Shown here: positions 43,345 to 54,556 of the stretch, in pieces
Position numbering within the stretch: position 1 is the first letter of the stretch
Layout: every line of letters begins with the position of its first letter
Origin: Vandiemenella viatica
Lineage: Eukaryota; Arthropoda; Insecta; Orthoptera; Morabidae
Direction of reading: 5' to 3'
Assembly: GCA_031002005.1 (NCBI GenBank)
Contig: CM061914.1
Location: 190,234,685 to 190,298,684 of the forward strand
DNA length: 64,000 bases
Notes under the pieces: generated by a model
The model's input: only the letters and a program-made list of their open reading frames with translations
Databases searched by the model: none
What the model was told of the DNA's origin: nothing
Made by a program: the position numbers and the translations under genes

Positions 43345-43480
43345 ACGGAGCAGTTCACGGTGCTGTGGATCCTGTTCACCAGCATAGTTCTCGGGAACGC
43401 CGCAGTCCTGGTGGCGCTGCTAGTCAGCAAGGCTCGCAAGTCCAGGATGAACTTCTTCATCATGCACCTCGCCTTGGCCG
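43345..43480 (+). CDS. CCAPR: Exon of a CCAP receptor-like GPCR (helix 1 to start of helix 2)
   Basis: The 136-nt exon has an AG acceptor before it and GTCAGT donor after it. In the frame starting at 43345 it encodes 45 residues plus one base. [20 protein letters not shown] is helix 1, with the class A GPCR G-N motif. [15 protein letters not shown] is the basic first intracellular loop and the start of helix 2. It ends LALA plus a G that the next exon would complete to Asp, giving the LALAD motif. Insect CCAP receptors carry T-E-Q, I-V-L-G-N and K-S-R-M-N-F-F-I-M in this order. NPS and vasopressin-like receptors are the nearest alternatives. CCAP signals through this receptor in the control of heartbeat and ecdysis behaviour. 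No other exon of the gene was recognised in the window, so the flanking introns are long. The exon is intact and GC-rich (about 60%). Confidence 0.8.
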
Positions 43481-44173
43481 GTCAGTACATACGATACAGC
43501 GTGCGTGTAGGAATGTATGATTACTTGTAGTTAAAATTTTGTATGTCTCGTCTAAATTGAAGCTTTCAATATTTATTTTTCCTTTTATCGGTATCTGAAA
43601 AGGAACTAATGGCAATGATGCGTTTCAATTTGACTTTATGCCGTAATGGTGTGTTAGAAACCACTTCATAGTCGGCTGCCAGCGCAGCTTGCGCGTCCAC
43701 GTGGTTGCATACGCCGTAGGTGATACTCAGTCCATTACCGCCAATGCTATCGAACAACGACTTACCACAAAACACAATGATATACCTTAGGTTTTCAGCA
43801 GGCACTTTTGTTAATTGAGATTCTTTGACTCAGAAATCTCTCCTAATGCACTTTCCTAGTTACTAGGTTTCGCTCAGTATCTAACCTTATTTCTTACGTA
43901 GTAAGAAGCATTTGCGATCGACAAGACCATATACCCATAGTAATAATTCAGATTATTATCTTCCTCTCAAACATTCCGCCTGCATTTTACTTACTGGGAC
44001 TTAAGAGCCTAACACCCTTTTTGATCATTGGGTGGTCTGGTAACTCAGTGGATTAGACTGTTGAACTGTTTTCTTAAAAATTCATATTTATTATATAGTT
44101 TCCTAAGCTCATTCACTCATCTTGATAGCTTGGCTGCAAGAGGGTGTCATGTGTCAGCCTTCGCTTGCAAATT
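43481..44173 (+). other. Intron downstream of the GPCR exon
   Basis: Begins with the donor gtcagt at 43481-43486. No further exon recognised. 44035-44075 has a tRNA-like 'ggtaactcagtggattagac', perhaps a SINE head fragment. Confidence 0.55.
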
Positions 44174-44620
44174 AACAGCGACCTAAAATAATATGTAAGA
44201 TTTTATTTATAGACACTTTTAGTTAGGTCGAATATTATTAGGTGGAGAAATTTTAATTGGGGATGTTGCCTTTGTGGCAAGTATAATAACATATTTATTT
44301 TATATAATTATATTATAATATATAAATTAGCTCAAGAAAGATTTATATTATAATATAAATACTTATAATATATAAGATGTGTAAAGTCCTATTTGTAAGG
44401 TTTAAAAAGAAATATTAGAATAAATTCGAGGTTATGTTCACAATTTAATAGCTAAGCAACTGCTACCAAATTAATTTCCATAATATATTCATTAAGTTTG
44501 CTTTTCGCAGCATCTCATAGTTTAAAAAAATCGACAAAATTTACGGCTAAAAATAACATGTTGCTAATGAAAGCAACATAAAATAAAAATATAAAACTTA
44601 AATTTCTCAAGGTCGCTGTT
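44174..44620. mobile_element. Possible short TIR element
   Basis: aacagcgacct at 44174-44184 faces aggtcgctgtt at 44610-44620. The interior is very AT-rich with no coding. The flanks give no convincing duplication, so this may be a chance 11-bp pair. 44621-44809 is unassigned. Confidence 0.35.
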
Positions 44621-44809
44621 GTAACGAGTGCCAATTGTCATTCCGGCCTAGGCTAAATTTCAATTTACTTAAAATTTTCGCTAATATTACTGCTTGACCA
44701 AAGTTTATACATTACAGTTTATTTGGGTTTTTTTTGGGTTTTTTTCGTATTTTGCTGACCACTTAGTGGCTCTTGTTCATGTTCGCTGTACATGAAGTCG
44801 ATATCAACC

Positions 44810-45230
44810 AAATATGTTTATCTTCCTTGATACTAAAACGAAATAGATAAATGAGGTATCATATTAAAAGTTTATGTCTCTGTTTCGGTCACAACATACT
44901 TAAAGAAAGGAATTTTTCTGAATTTGACCCGTAAAGGGCAAAATTATCATTATTTCCATAACGTGTTTTCTTTTTGTTACGATCAATTTATCTCACTCGA
45001 TACCCAGCCGAAATCGATAAATGAGGGATCATGTGAAAGGTTACGTCTTCATTCGGGAAAAATTATACAATAAGAACGAAAATTTTTGGATTTTGACCCT
45101 TGAAGAACAAAAGTAATAACTGTGAAAGTCGCGCGTATGATATAGTTCAGCACCAAGCAGCTAGATAGCAGCACGTACCACAGAGATATTAATAAACTGC
45201 TTCACTGGCGTCGACTTTTGTTTCGTACCT
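44810..45230 (-). repeat. Dispersed repeat family Y, reverse copy
   Basis: Contains two units with 'gataaatgagg.atcat.t.aaa' and 'gacccgtaaagggcaaaatt', and the 'ccaagcagctagatagcagc' block. This corresponds in reverse order to 4566-4805 plus 6775-7090. Confidence 0.6.
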
Positions 45231-45459
45231 ATTACACTAAACAAATAAACATTTAATACAAATGAGGCGGTTGTTCTTCGGTCCTATTACAAACAACCAA
45301 CCTTTCTATTCATCGTACTCGCGAAATTTTCGCACGTTTCATATAGTTTTATTTCATTACTGTACCGCCGCAAACTTAGATTGCTACGTATTAACTGCAG
45401 TTGTGAAATAACTCACTAACAAATTAAATCAATTGCCCTACACGGAATTGCACAGTAAT

Positions 45460-45560
45460 TCGCCTGGAGGGGGTTTGGGGAAACCATGTAAAACCCAAAT
45501 CTGCATTGACGGATTCGAACCTGCGTCCTCCCGAATGCGTTACCGTTCACCCTTCAAACT
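45460..45560 (-). repeat. SINE S1 fragment
   Basis: 'aaaccatgtaaaacccaaat', 'gacggattcgaacctgcgtc' (B-box complement) and 'ctcccgaatgcg'. Both ends lost. 45231-45459 and 45561-45754 are unassigned. Confidence 0.72.
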
Positions 45561-45754
45561 CGTTGCAGCTTTGCAGCTCCACAGTACTCAGTATCGCTAA
45601 ATGTCAGAAAATCACTACAGACCGGTACGTGCGTGTATATTTTGTTGGATACAGTGATTTTTGTTTAATAGCCGTCCTAAAACAAACATAAATCGCGGTA
45701 CAAGGGAAGCAATTCTGGCTTTCAAATTAATACTTGAAGGGCGGATCAAGAAAA

Positions 45755-46290
45755 ACAAAGATACATTTTATGGAGTTTGTTGAATTAGAAAAAGCTTTTG
45801 ATAATGTTAGGTGGGACAAGAGGTTCAAAATTTTAAAGAAGTCAGGTCTAAAGTATCGAGATAGAAGAATACTCCATAAACTATATAAGAATCAAGTGGC
45901 TGTAATAAAAGTAGAGAATCACGAGAGACATGCATCGGTTAAAAAAGGTGTGAAACAATGTTGTAGTCTATCCCCATTAATAATTCACTTGTATATAGAA
46001 GAAGCGATAAAGAAACTAAAAGAAAAATTTCAAGTGTTCAAGGAGAAAAAAAAACAGTATGCCACAATTTGCTGATGATATTGTGTTTTTAGCATAACAG
46101 GCTGAGGATACTGAGAAGATAATGAATGGCATGAACAAGACACTGAAGGAAGATTTTCGACTGAATATAAATCAAAGCAAGACAAAATAGTGAAATGTAG
46201 CAGAAATGATACCAAAACTAGTAGATTAAACATAAAAATAGGATCTGATGCAATAGGACAAGTAAGTAAATTCTGTTACTTGGTATTTTG
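45755..46290 (+). pseudogene. LINE-R reverse transcriptase, decayed
   Basis: Frame 1 (from about 45755): ELEKAFDNVRWDKRFKILKK, RRILHKLYKNQVAVI, SVKKGVKQCCSLSPLI and YIEEAIKKLKEKF. After a frameshift near 46050 it continues FADDIVFLA.QAEDTEKIMN and LNINQSKTK with a stop. The catalytic FADD box is kept, unlike the 36.5-kb copy. Fingers-palm fragment only. Confidence 0.82.
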
Positions 46291-46474
46291 AAGGGGATAC
46301 GATTGTTTTGTAAAAAAAAATTGAAAATATATACAGCTTTTAAAAAATAATTCCGTATTTTTTTTGGTACCATCTCGTATATCAATATGTAACCTTAGTT
46401 CCTTTTTGTTTACGATTGTTTGATTAACATTTTATTACATTTTCTTCTTTGAATAAAAAGAAGTACCGAAAAGA

Positions 46475-46860
46475 AGGCCTGCCATTCGAAAGGTCGGGAG
46501 TTCAAATCCTTGTCGGACCATCCTGACTGCGGTTTTCCATGGTTTTTCGTTTGCCTCCATGCAAACGCCGGAATGGCTCCTTCGAAAAGCCTTAAGTGAC
46601 CTCCTTCCTGATCTCTATCCTCTGTGGTTAGACCCTATATCAGCTCACCTCTGAGGATTTTACAGGACGGGAATGAAACCCGAAAAACCGAGTCAGCCAT
46701 TCGGAAGGTCATGGGTTCAAGTCCCGTCCGGGTATCCTGATTTCGCTTTTCCATGTTTTCCTGAAACCGTTATAGCTAAATGCTTGGATGGTTCCTTTAA
46801 AAGCTGAATTGTTTTATCATTCATTATTCCCGTTCCCTTCACTCTATAGTGTCTCTGTGA
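46475..46860 (+). repeat. Two tandem SINE-like S1 relatives
   Basis: The first (46475-46675) has B box 'gagttcaaatcc', 'ggttttccatggtttttcg' and 'gcaaacgccggaatggctcc'. The second (46690-46860) has B box 'gggttcaagtcccg', 'cttttccatgttttcctgaa' and 'gcttggatggttcc'. They differ from each other more than typical S1 copies do. Confidence 0.68.
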
Positions 46861-47235
46861 GTGTACTGTAGCCCGCCTGATGGCTTCACCTTGGGGGAAA
46901 TGAAAACAGTTAGCCTTCGATATTGGTTGACGCCTCTTTCTAGGTTTTTTCTTATGTCTAGGAAATTCCAGGTTGCTATACTTGCTGGACAATCCCACTG
47001 GAAGTAATGTTGTCAGTCATCGTTAATTTGTACAGAAGAGGAGGTGATCGCATATTTCGCAAACCTCATCGCAGAACGTATTTATAGTTCCATTTAAAGT
47101 TGCTGTGTCGGTCTGTTCCGTTGAGAACGTTGCTCTCGGGTATTGTTCCATGCTTGCGCCCCGTTCTTCGGTTCTTTCGGCGTCAATATCCTTATGAGTC
47201 TGGATTTGTATTATTTTTCAACATTTATTTATGTA
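46861..47235. other. Unassigned sequence
   Basis: No feature recognised. Confidence 0.4.
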
Positions 47236-47764
47236 ATGATTAATAGATTTTCGGGGTGGTATGCCACGTTGTTTAAATCATAATCTGAGCTTTCGCTGCC
47301 ATCCTACAGCCTTCGTCAGAGATATTGTTTATATTGACATAGCAACGAGCGCCAAGCATCGCAGAGTACAATGCCACTATCTTCGTTGTTGGTATTCTTT
47401 AAAATTTCTGCTGCCTCTTTCACTCGCCGCGGCCACCAATGGTCTTCTCTCCAAAAAATATAAGATCATCGACAAACCCGCCGTAGTCCGCCATGCCATT
47501 AACACCGGGCATGAAATAAAATTTCAAGACACGAGGCTTCTATGTAGAGAAGACCATTGGTGGCCTCGACAGGTGAGGGAGGAAGCAGAAATCTTAAAGA
47601 ATTCCAACAACATCAATGAAGTCAGCGGCATTGTACTCTGCGATGCTTGGCGCTCGTTGCTATATCAACGTAAACAGTATCTCTGACCAAGGCTTTAGGA
47701 TTGCAGCCAAAAGCTCAGATTATGAAATAAACAACGCGGCATACCACAAAAATCTTTTAATCAT
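47236..47764 (+). mobile_element. Penelope-like element, two copies head to head
   Basis: The plus-oriented part encodes the C-terminal GIY-YIG endonuclease portion: KPAVVRHAINTGHEIKFQDT, LLCREDHWWPRQVREEAEIL, NSNNINEVSG. The left arm (47236-47450) is the reverse complement of the right arm (47546-47764), with a 95-bp unique middle that belongs to the plus copy. Inverted, partly overlapping copies are typical of Penelope-like elements. Confidence 0.82.
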
Positions 47765-47793
47765 GAACAAAGACGGCCGCGGAAGCCTTACGA

Positions 47794-47797
<4 letters not shown>

Positions 47798-47837
<40 letters not shown>
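47798..47837 (+). repeat. (TA)n microsatellite
   Basis: About 20 AT units just right of the PLE palindrome. Confidence 0.95.
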
Positions 47838-47839
<2 letters not shown>

Positions 47840-47854
47840 CGTTGATGCCAACTA

Positions 47855-48700
47855 GGACCACGTTAAGCCTTTGTGCATTTGGCATTGAGTTTCTTCTTGT
47901 TTAGGGCCTAGAACTCCTTCATTCGTTTTGAATGCGCCTGTTTGCGTTCCTCTGTCCAGAGTGTACCGCGTCTTCTGTTGGAGTGTTAGTCTCGGCATGT
48001 CCCACTTGTCATTAACTTCTTCCAAAATATATCTCTGTTGAAAGCATCTTCCGGTTCTAGTCCCATCAAATGAAGATATTCTTTAATATTTACGAACCAG
48101 AGCATTACAGTTCTGGGTCTGGAATCAAATAAATTAAAGATTTGTTTTGTTAGTCTGTTCTACTCCATCCGTTTGAGGTGGCCATAGAAGCGATCCCGTC
48201 TTTTGCGGATTGTTTCAGTGATTTTCTCTATTTTGCTGTAGACTTCTTTGTTTGATCTCTTTTGATGGACGCCATTCTTAAAGTTGGAGCCCAGAATTCC
48301 TCTAATAATTTTTCTCAGTTCTCCCAGAAGTCCTTTATCGGCATTCAGGAACAAGATTTCAGCTGCATACAAAACTACTGGTTTCAGAACTGTTTCATAA
48401 TGACGTATTTTAGTATTTTGTGAAATACATTTTTTATTGTAGACCCCTCGCGAAGTTTGGTAGGCTATTTCTAGATTGCGAATCTTTTCCCGAATAGCTT
48501 CTTTGTCCAATCCGTTTTTCATAATGATCTCACCAAGGTACTTAAATTTTTCCACTTGATTAATGTTCCCATATTTGGTTTGCAGTTTCGGTGGAGCATG
48601 TTAGTCATTAATTTCGTTTTCTGAAAAGATATCTGTAAACCGGTTGGATCAGCAATTTCCTTGAGCAAATCAATTTGCATCCTAGCAGTTTCGAAGTCTT
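47855..48700 (-). pseudogene. LINE-K ORF2 C-terminal part, decayed
   Basis: The minus strand, read from 48700, gives QIDLLKEIADPTGLQISFQK, KFKYLGEIIMKNGLDKEAI, YQTSRGVYNKKCISQNTKIR, KPVVLYAAEIL, IRKRRDRFYGHLKRM (the GH..R block) and WTEERKQAHSKRMKEF followed by a stop. It is parallel to the longer open copy at 53078-53899. Frameshifts occur near 48530 and 48150. Confidence 0.85.
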
Positions 48701-48704
48701 CACG

Positions 48705-48865
48705 GGTGTACCGCCGGATTGTGTTGTGGAAACACGGCGTTTCGGCGGCTAGTTCCGCCGTCTTCTTCAGGTGTGGAGACATCTGCACTGGACGGCCAAC
48801 CCACAGATATCTGTGAAGACTACATCGCAGTCATTCGCTGGGAAAATCTTCGTTCCCACAGTTTC
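48705..48865. repeat. PLE-type terminal repeat fragment
   Basis: 'gtaccgccggattgtgttgt', 'acacggcgtttcggcggcta', 'gccgtcttcttcaggtg' and 'tcgctgggaaaatctt'. It abuts the truncated 5' end of LINE-K. Confidence 0.58.
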
Positions 48866-48998
48866 TTAGTCATATGATACGATAGTGATTTCATCGGGAA
48901 AAGCCAGAGTGTCTACTGTGATCCCTTTCGATTTAGTTCCTATTCTTGATGGGCTGTAGTCAATTTCCTTTAATTTCGCTCTCCAGGTCAAGAATGAT

Positions 48999-49042
48999 CT
49001 CTGTGTGTGTGTATGTGTGTGTGTGTGTATGTGTGTCAGTGT
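48999..49042 (+). repeat. (TG)n microsatellite
   Basis: Imperfect TG run with TATG interruptions. Confidence 0.9.
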
Positions 49043-49619
49043 GAAAACCTCTGGTAGCATAGTCTTTAGTGATTTTGGACATTACGCCAACGATTCGCAG
49101 CTGTTTCGCAGTTGGTAGACCTGTGTCTGACTCGGGCTGTGCTGTTAGTCAGGAACTCAATTGTAAACATCAAATCACAGCGCAAAACCTCACTGTCCGC
49201 TGCAACGTCACGCGCGATGCGTTTTTGTTAGCGCAACTAGCGCCGTGTTTTCGTTCCATTTAGCGGCATCTGTTTATAGATCACGGCGACCCGCTTCCCC
49301 GAGTGCAGCTCTGAAACTAACTTCAACTGCACTCGCAACTAACCAAGTTGTGGGGCTCGCTCGTAATTTCGGTTAACTACGGAACAGGATACGGTAACCC
49401 AACTTGGCGCAGCCAAACTGCAATGGCAATATGGCAGTCACAAATCATTTATTAACTCGCCGTTCCATGTAACTGCATTCACTCGCATTTTGAAGTGAAA
49501 ACTTCTGCAGGCGCGTTAGGCTATGAGGTGTTTCGCGTTGGACGCTTTTTGGATGCGTAAAATATTAAGAGTTCGCGCCACCGACATGCTATAATAGCAG
49601 GATATCATAGCTAGGAAAA
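49043..49619. other. Unassigned sequence
   Basis: Nothing recognised. Confidence 0.4.
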
Positions 49620-49796
49620 TCGTAACGCGGGAAGGAATTCGACAATAGCCTGTTTGAAGGAATCATCCCGGTATTCGCTTTGAGTAATATGGGGTAACCA
49701 TGGAAAACCCAAATCTGGATGCCCGGACGGGGATTCGAACCGCCGTCCTCCCGAATGCGAGGCCAGAACGCTAACCGTTACACCACCACGCTCGGT
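49620..49796 (-). repeat. SINE S1
   Basis: 'cgggaaggaattcgacaata', 'ccatggaaaacccaaatctg', 'gatgcccggacggggattcg' with B-box complement, and 'caccaccacgctcggt'. The 3' end is shortened. Confidence 0.84.
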
Positions 49797-50691
49797 CGTA
49801 AGTAAACTGTGAATTGTAGGAAGAAGCATTTAAAGGTAATCATCATTAATTGGCAAAAGGGTTAATTAGTTAATTACCGAGTGCTGTACACGTGACTTTA
49901 ACTGTTAATGATCCTACCACAAAACTCTAAATTACTCGAAACACCATTAAAATTCGACGAGTAGATTTTGCGTTAATCCCGTGTATCCAGACATACACAA
50001 AAAAAAGCACATTCATTTTCTATTTCTTATCAGTAGTGCCCCAAAATCATTTTGTATGGAAGTACGCTCGTATTTTAAACGATCAGACTCTTTTCAGGTT
50101 TTAGTGAAATACTGAAATATTATTACTTAGCAAATTTGGATTCATTGTGTTTTTTGTTGCATGCATTAAATCATTTTTTCCAGTGTTTCGTGTACAAAAC
50201 AAAAAACAAAAAAAAAAAAAAAAAAAAAACAAAAAAAAAAAAATCTACGGCAAACATTGATTAAAAACAGCAAATACTGTATTAAGCAGAAATTGGAGAT
50301 TGCGTTCATGTCACTGGAAGTGTTGCTTTAGTCTGTGGAAACTGTTAACAAAATTGAATAACCTCCGCTGTCGGTAGAATCAGTTTCTCATTCCAACTCT
50401 GGCGAACACTCGCACTGGATCCATCAGTTCACTGTGAAAGCTTTCGAATGGAGAAAAGAAAAACTGCGCCGAAGAATTCTGTCGGAGGGCCGACTCCTGG
50501 AATCAATTCGACCGATTGGGAAGTCGGCATGCATTGTGGAGACGAGTCCATCCCCGGATTGCAGACCACTCACGCGCAGTGAAAGGGAGGGAGAGGGGGG
50601 GGGTAACTTTAGGGCGCGTAGACGTCGAGGTCATTAGCGACCACTCACACATCGCAACTGGTGCAATGAGCTCAGCGCACAAATATCTTTG
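49797..50691. other. Unassigned; poly-A block and a SINE tail scrap
   Basis: 50208-50243 is almost pure A. 50612-50638 ('gcgtagacgtcgaggtcatt') is a fragment of the S1 SINE 3' end. Nothing else recognised. Confidence 0.45.
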
Positions 50692-51600
50692 TTCCCTCCG
50701 CATGATGCTAATTTTTAATGTCAGAAACATACATATCGTTACGTGTTTTTACCGTTCATTAACCGTTTAATGCTTGATGTCCTACTAAATTATAAATTTC
50801 AAATACATAAAATACCAACAACACAGCAAAACCCACTGCACATATCTTAATACCGCCAAAGAGTCTCTCAAACATTCATCGTCAGCGATATTCACTCACT
50901 AATTCATTCCCTCCGCATGATGCTAACTTTTAGTGTCGGAAACATACATACTATTACGTGTTTTTGCCGTTCTTTAACCGTTTAATGCTTTATTTGCCAC
51001 TAAATTACAACTTTCAAATACATACAATACCAACAACAACAAAACCCACTCCACAGATATTAATACCGCCAAAGAGTCTCTCACTCATTCATCGTCAGCG
51101 ATATTCACTCACTAATTAATTCCTTCCGCATGATGCTAAATTTTAATGTCAGAAACTTACATACTGTTACGTGTTTTTACCGTTATTTAAGCGTTTAATG
51201 CTTTATTTCCTACTAAATTGCAACTTTCAAATACATACAATACAAACAACACAACGAAACCCACTCCACAGATCTTAATAACGCCAAACAGTCTCTTACA
51301 CATTCGTCGCATTGATATTCACTCACTAATTTATTCCCTCGTCATGATCTAATTTTTAGTGTCAGAAACATACATACTGTTATTCGTTTTTACCGTTATT
51401 TAAACGTTTAATGCTTTATTTCCTACTAAATTACAACTTTCAAATACATACAATACCAACAACACAACCAAACACGACTCCACAGTTCTTAATAACATCA
51501 AAGAATCTCTCACACATTCATCGTCCGCGATATTCACTGAGTAATTTACTACCACCGCATGATGCTAACTTTTAGTGTCAGAGACATACATACTTACATA
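50692..51600 (+). repeat. 214-bp satellite-type tandem repeat, about 4.2 copies
   Basis: Units start with 'ttccctccgcatgatgctaa' or variants at about 50692, 50907, 51120, 51334 and 51548 (spacing 213-215 bp). Each contains 'acgtgtttttaccgtt', 'tttcaaatacataca' and 'cattcatcgtcagcgatatt'. The last unit is partial and ends at a SINE. Confidence 0.93.
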
Positions 51601-51619
51601 GTAACAAACATCAACTATC

Positions 51620-51815
51620 GTGAGAACGTGGGTTCGAACCACTGTCCGGCCATCCAGGTTTGGATTTTCCACGGTTTCCCCAAATCACTCCAGTCGAAAG
51701 ACGGGATGGTTCGTTTAAAAGGCCAAGGCCCAATTCCTTCCCGTTCTTTTTCCACAATCCTTCCCCGCATCAAGTAACTTCGACGTCAACGACTAAAGCC
51801 ACAACAAAAAAAAAT
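51620..51815 (+). repeat. SINE S1, 5' part missing
   Basis: B box 'gggttcgaacc', 'tggattttccacggtttccc', 'gacgggatggttcgtttaaa', 'aacttcgacgtcaacga' and A-rich tail. Confidence 0.8.
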
Positions 51816-52539
51816 CCTATCGTACTAGACGAAAACTTGGCCGCTTCCAGTGTATTTTCCGAGTCTTCGTATAGATCGGTCTTCGTAGTAGGGTGTTGGA
51901 CACAGTCGACGCTGGAACATGTGTTGACCAGTCTGTTCCTTTCCGCAGTCGCACGTGACGTCATCAACCTCAGCTCAGCGCCATCTTGGATCTGCCCACT
52001 CCTGACCTCCACCCCTTGCCATAACCAGGTGGTAAAGTTTCGGACAATCTTCCCCAGCCATGTGGAAGGGGGGGCCTTAGCTTGCCACAGTTGTAACCTG
52101 ACTTTCTCAGTTGTAAGATCCTCTGATGTTCGTTGAAAACTTTCCTTGCAGTTCAGCTTTTGCGTGTGCAATAGACTCCCTTGTCTGAGTGTTTTGTGCA
52201 AGAAATTGATTTGTAAATATATCTTCTACTGCGACAACGCGAAAAATAAAGTAGTCAGCAGTATTTACATGTCTGGTGTACATAAAATAAAATAGGAGTA
52301 TTCAAGTTTTTTTTATCTACATTCCTTCAGCGGCATAGAACAATAGAAAAACAAAATCAATCATCAGAGTCTCTGCGGTATTGTTTTGTAAGTCGCCCAG
52401 ATTAGGAATTGTTCTGTCACGCACCATCGTACTAAGTTCTTTTAAGTGGAATCATGTTAAACTTTCAAATAACTTAGATTTTGTTTTAAGAATTAAATTA
52501 GTTCAACTTATTTCTTTCTTTCATTTACAGAAGTTAGGG
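51816..52539. other. Unassigned; one open minus-strand frame
   Basis: A 143-codon minus-strand frame (51770-52201) overlaps here but runs into SINE sequence at its end and has no motif I can name. Treated as unproven. Confidence 0.35.
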
Positions 52540-52965
52540 AATTCGGTTAAAAGGCTTTTATCAGACTATTGGTTGAATATGGTACTGTAGTTTGGGACCC
52601 ACATTTTTGGTATCAAATACGGGAGTTAAAGAACTTGCAAAGAAGCGCAGCTAGATTCGTTTGTAGAAATTATCGCAGGAGCCAGTCAGTAACTGATATG
52701 ATAAAGGACCTGGGTTGTGAGACATTGGAAGACAGGAAATGGGTGGAGAGAATATTGGGCAAAGACATAGGAATAGTGCGTGGCAGACAAAATATGACCA
52801 CGACGACAAGCTGGCACTCGATTTCATGCATGAAGGAATGATAAAATTGTCTTTTGTGGGTAAGGTTTGTCAGGGAGTGGAACAAATTACCAAATGTAGT
52901 GATGAATAATTTACCAAACACGCTGAATGAATTTAAAGTTAAAATTCGTAATTCGCGAAAGTATA
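52540..52965 (+). mobile_element. LINE-A fragment
   Basis: RLLSDYWLNM-type start (frameshifted RLLSDYWLEYG), VEYGTVVWDPHFWYQIREL, RSAARFVCRNYRRSQSVTDM, IKDLGCETLEDRKWVER, then a frameshifted 'KLALDFMHEG' and 'NNLPNTLNEFKVKIRNS'. A more diverged copy of the family. Confidence 0.82.
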
Positions 52966-53077
52966 TCTAACACGCAAATTATATAAGATAATTGAAAAAT
53001 AAAATAAAAAGGGTTAATTAGATGACCAAGGGAATTTAATTTATTTATTTTATTTTATGCGAATAGACCTATAAAGA

Positions 53078-53899
53078 TCACGAAAAACTTAGTAATTTTC
53101 TGTCTGAGTTTCTTTTGCCATTCCAGTATTCTCGCATCCGTTTCCTGAAGGCAAGTTTTCTCTCTTCTGTCCATGTTGTGCCGGTCTTCTTGGCTTTGGT
53201 TTCTGGCATCACTACCCAGTTGTGTATTTTTTGTCTGAAGATTTTGCAATCCAGGATTTGTAATCTCTTGGTATTTGCTTTTTCCAGGTCTTGTCTTACT
53301 TGATCGAACCAACTGTCAGGCATTTTTAATGGTTGCATGAGTTTGAATATCTGCTTAGTTAATCTGTGATCTGGCATCCTGTAGACGTGACCGTAGAATT
53401 TTAGTCCGCGTTTTCTGATGTCGTTGGCTATGTTTGAGTGGGACTCTACTGTTTTGTTTGACTTTAGTCTGTAGCCTTCTTCAGTTTTGGTTGGTCCAAT
53501 AATTTTCCTGATTATTCTTCGTTCTACTTTATGGATGTTCTCGATAGCCCTCTTAGAGTTTAGTGTGAGTGTTTCTGTGGCGTATAGAGCGTTGGGTTCA
53601 ATAACTGTATTGTAATGCCTAATGTTTGATTGAATTCCTATGTTCTTTTTGTTGTAGATGTTGCAGGTCTGTCCGAAAGCCTTTTTCATTTTGTTGAGTC
53701 TGTTTTGTTGTGCCTTCTTTTCGAGTCTTGTTGGACTGATAATTTCGCCTAAGTATTTAAACTCCGTGACTCTGTTGATTTTTCCATATTTTGTGTCCAG
53801 TGTTTTACATTCAATTTGTGTGCAAATAAAAACCGTTTTCTCAAAGGAGATTTTTAGTCCCATTTTTTCTGCTAATTCTTTGAGGGATCTAATCGTCAT
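53078..53899 (-). pseudogene. LINE-K ORF2 C-terminal part, 273 codons open
   Basis: A continuous minus-strand frame. SLKELAEKMGLKISFEKT (residues 4-21) and FKYLGEIISPTRLEKKA (about 48) are the end of the reverse transcriptase palm and thumb. NIRHYNTVIEPNALYATETL (about 93), ERRIIRKIIGPTKTEEGYRL (about 126) and LKFYGHVYRMPDH (GH..R block, about 166) follow. WFDQVRQDLEKA and WTEERKLAFRKRMREYW (about 243) end the protein. The first ATG is just where similarity begins after the FADD region, so the fragment is 5'-truncated. No catalytic residues remain. Aligned blocks match 47855-48700. Confidence 0.85.
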
Positions 53900-54556
53900 A
53901 AGAGCTGGGAACTTTAAATACGCAGGTTGCTCTCAACGAGGATCAGAAAGCTCTTCTCGTCTGAGTATCTGACTTGAGCTTGCTAAACTGAATGCCAGAC
54001 GTGAACTTTTCTTTTATCAGAGTGGTTGTTAGCTTCAGTAAATTAACAAACATTAATATTCAACGTCAGTTTTTGCTCCTTTAGAAGGCTTGTGAAAGTG
54101 GTGCTCATATCCGTGAGCTAAGCTTCCCCATGTAGACACCAGATGGCATGCAAACAACTTTCGTTATACACCAACAAAAATTTCATCTCTGATTTCCGGA
54201 TACGAGTTGTGTGTGGGGGAAATATCAAAGAGGACAGCAGTGCGCGATTTTTCTTCGTATTTTCAGAAATATCCTGTGAGCGCTGCGGCGATCGCATTAC
54301 GACAGAAACGAAATGAAGTTTCAATCAGAAACGGACCGGAGATACGAAATCGATTGGTCAGAAAACTGCGACGGAAATCGGCGCCGGGCGCTTTATCGCG
54401 TTGGAGTCTCTGCTCCAGAAACTACGTTCTCTCTGGCGGAGGTCTTACAGCGCCTGAGCCTTGGCAGACTAGCTGCCACACCAGAGGCGAACAGACATTC
54501 TTTATCTCTACCTCTAATCGTGTTTCATATTCGATACAAATTACACCATAACTAAT
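53900..54556. other. Unassigned sequence before the gap
   Basis: No element recognised; several overlapping open frames on both strands at 54207-54555 have no motifs. Confidence 0.4.

Noticed and set aside
44174..44620. Firm call of a TIR transposon
   Set aside because: Only an 11-bp inverted pair and no target duplication; kept as a low-confidence feature.
51770..52201. 143-codon minus-strand open frame as a gene
   Set aside because: Its end is SINE S1 sequence and no domain or splice context is visible.
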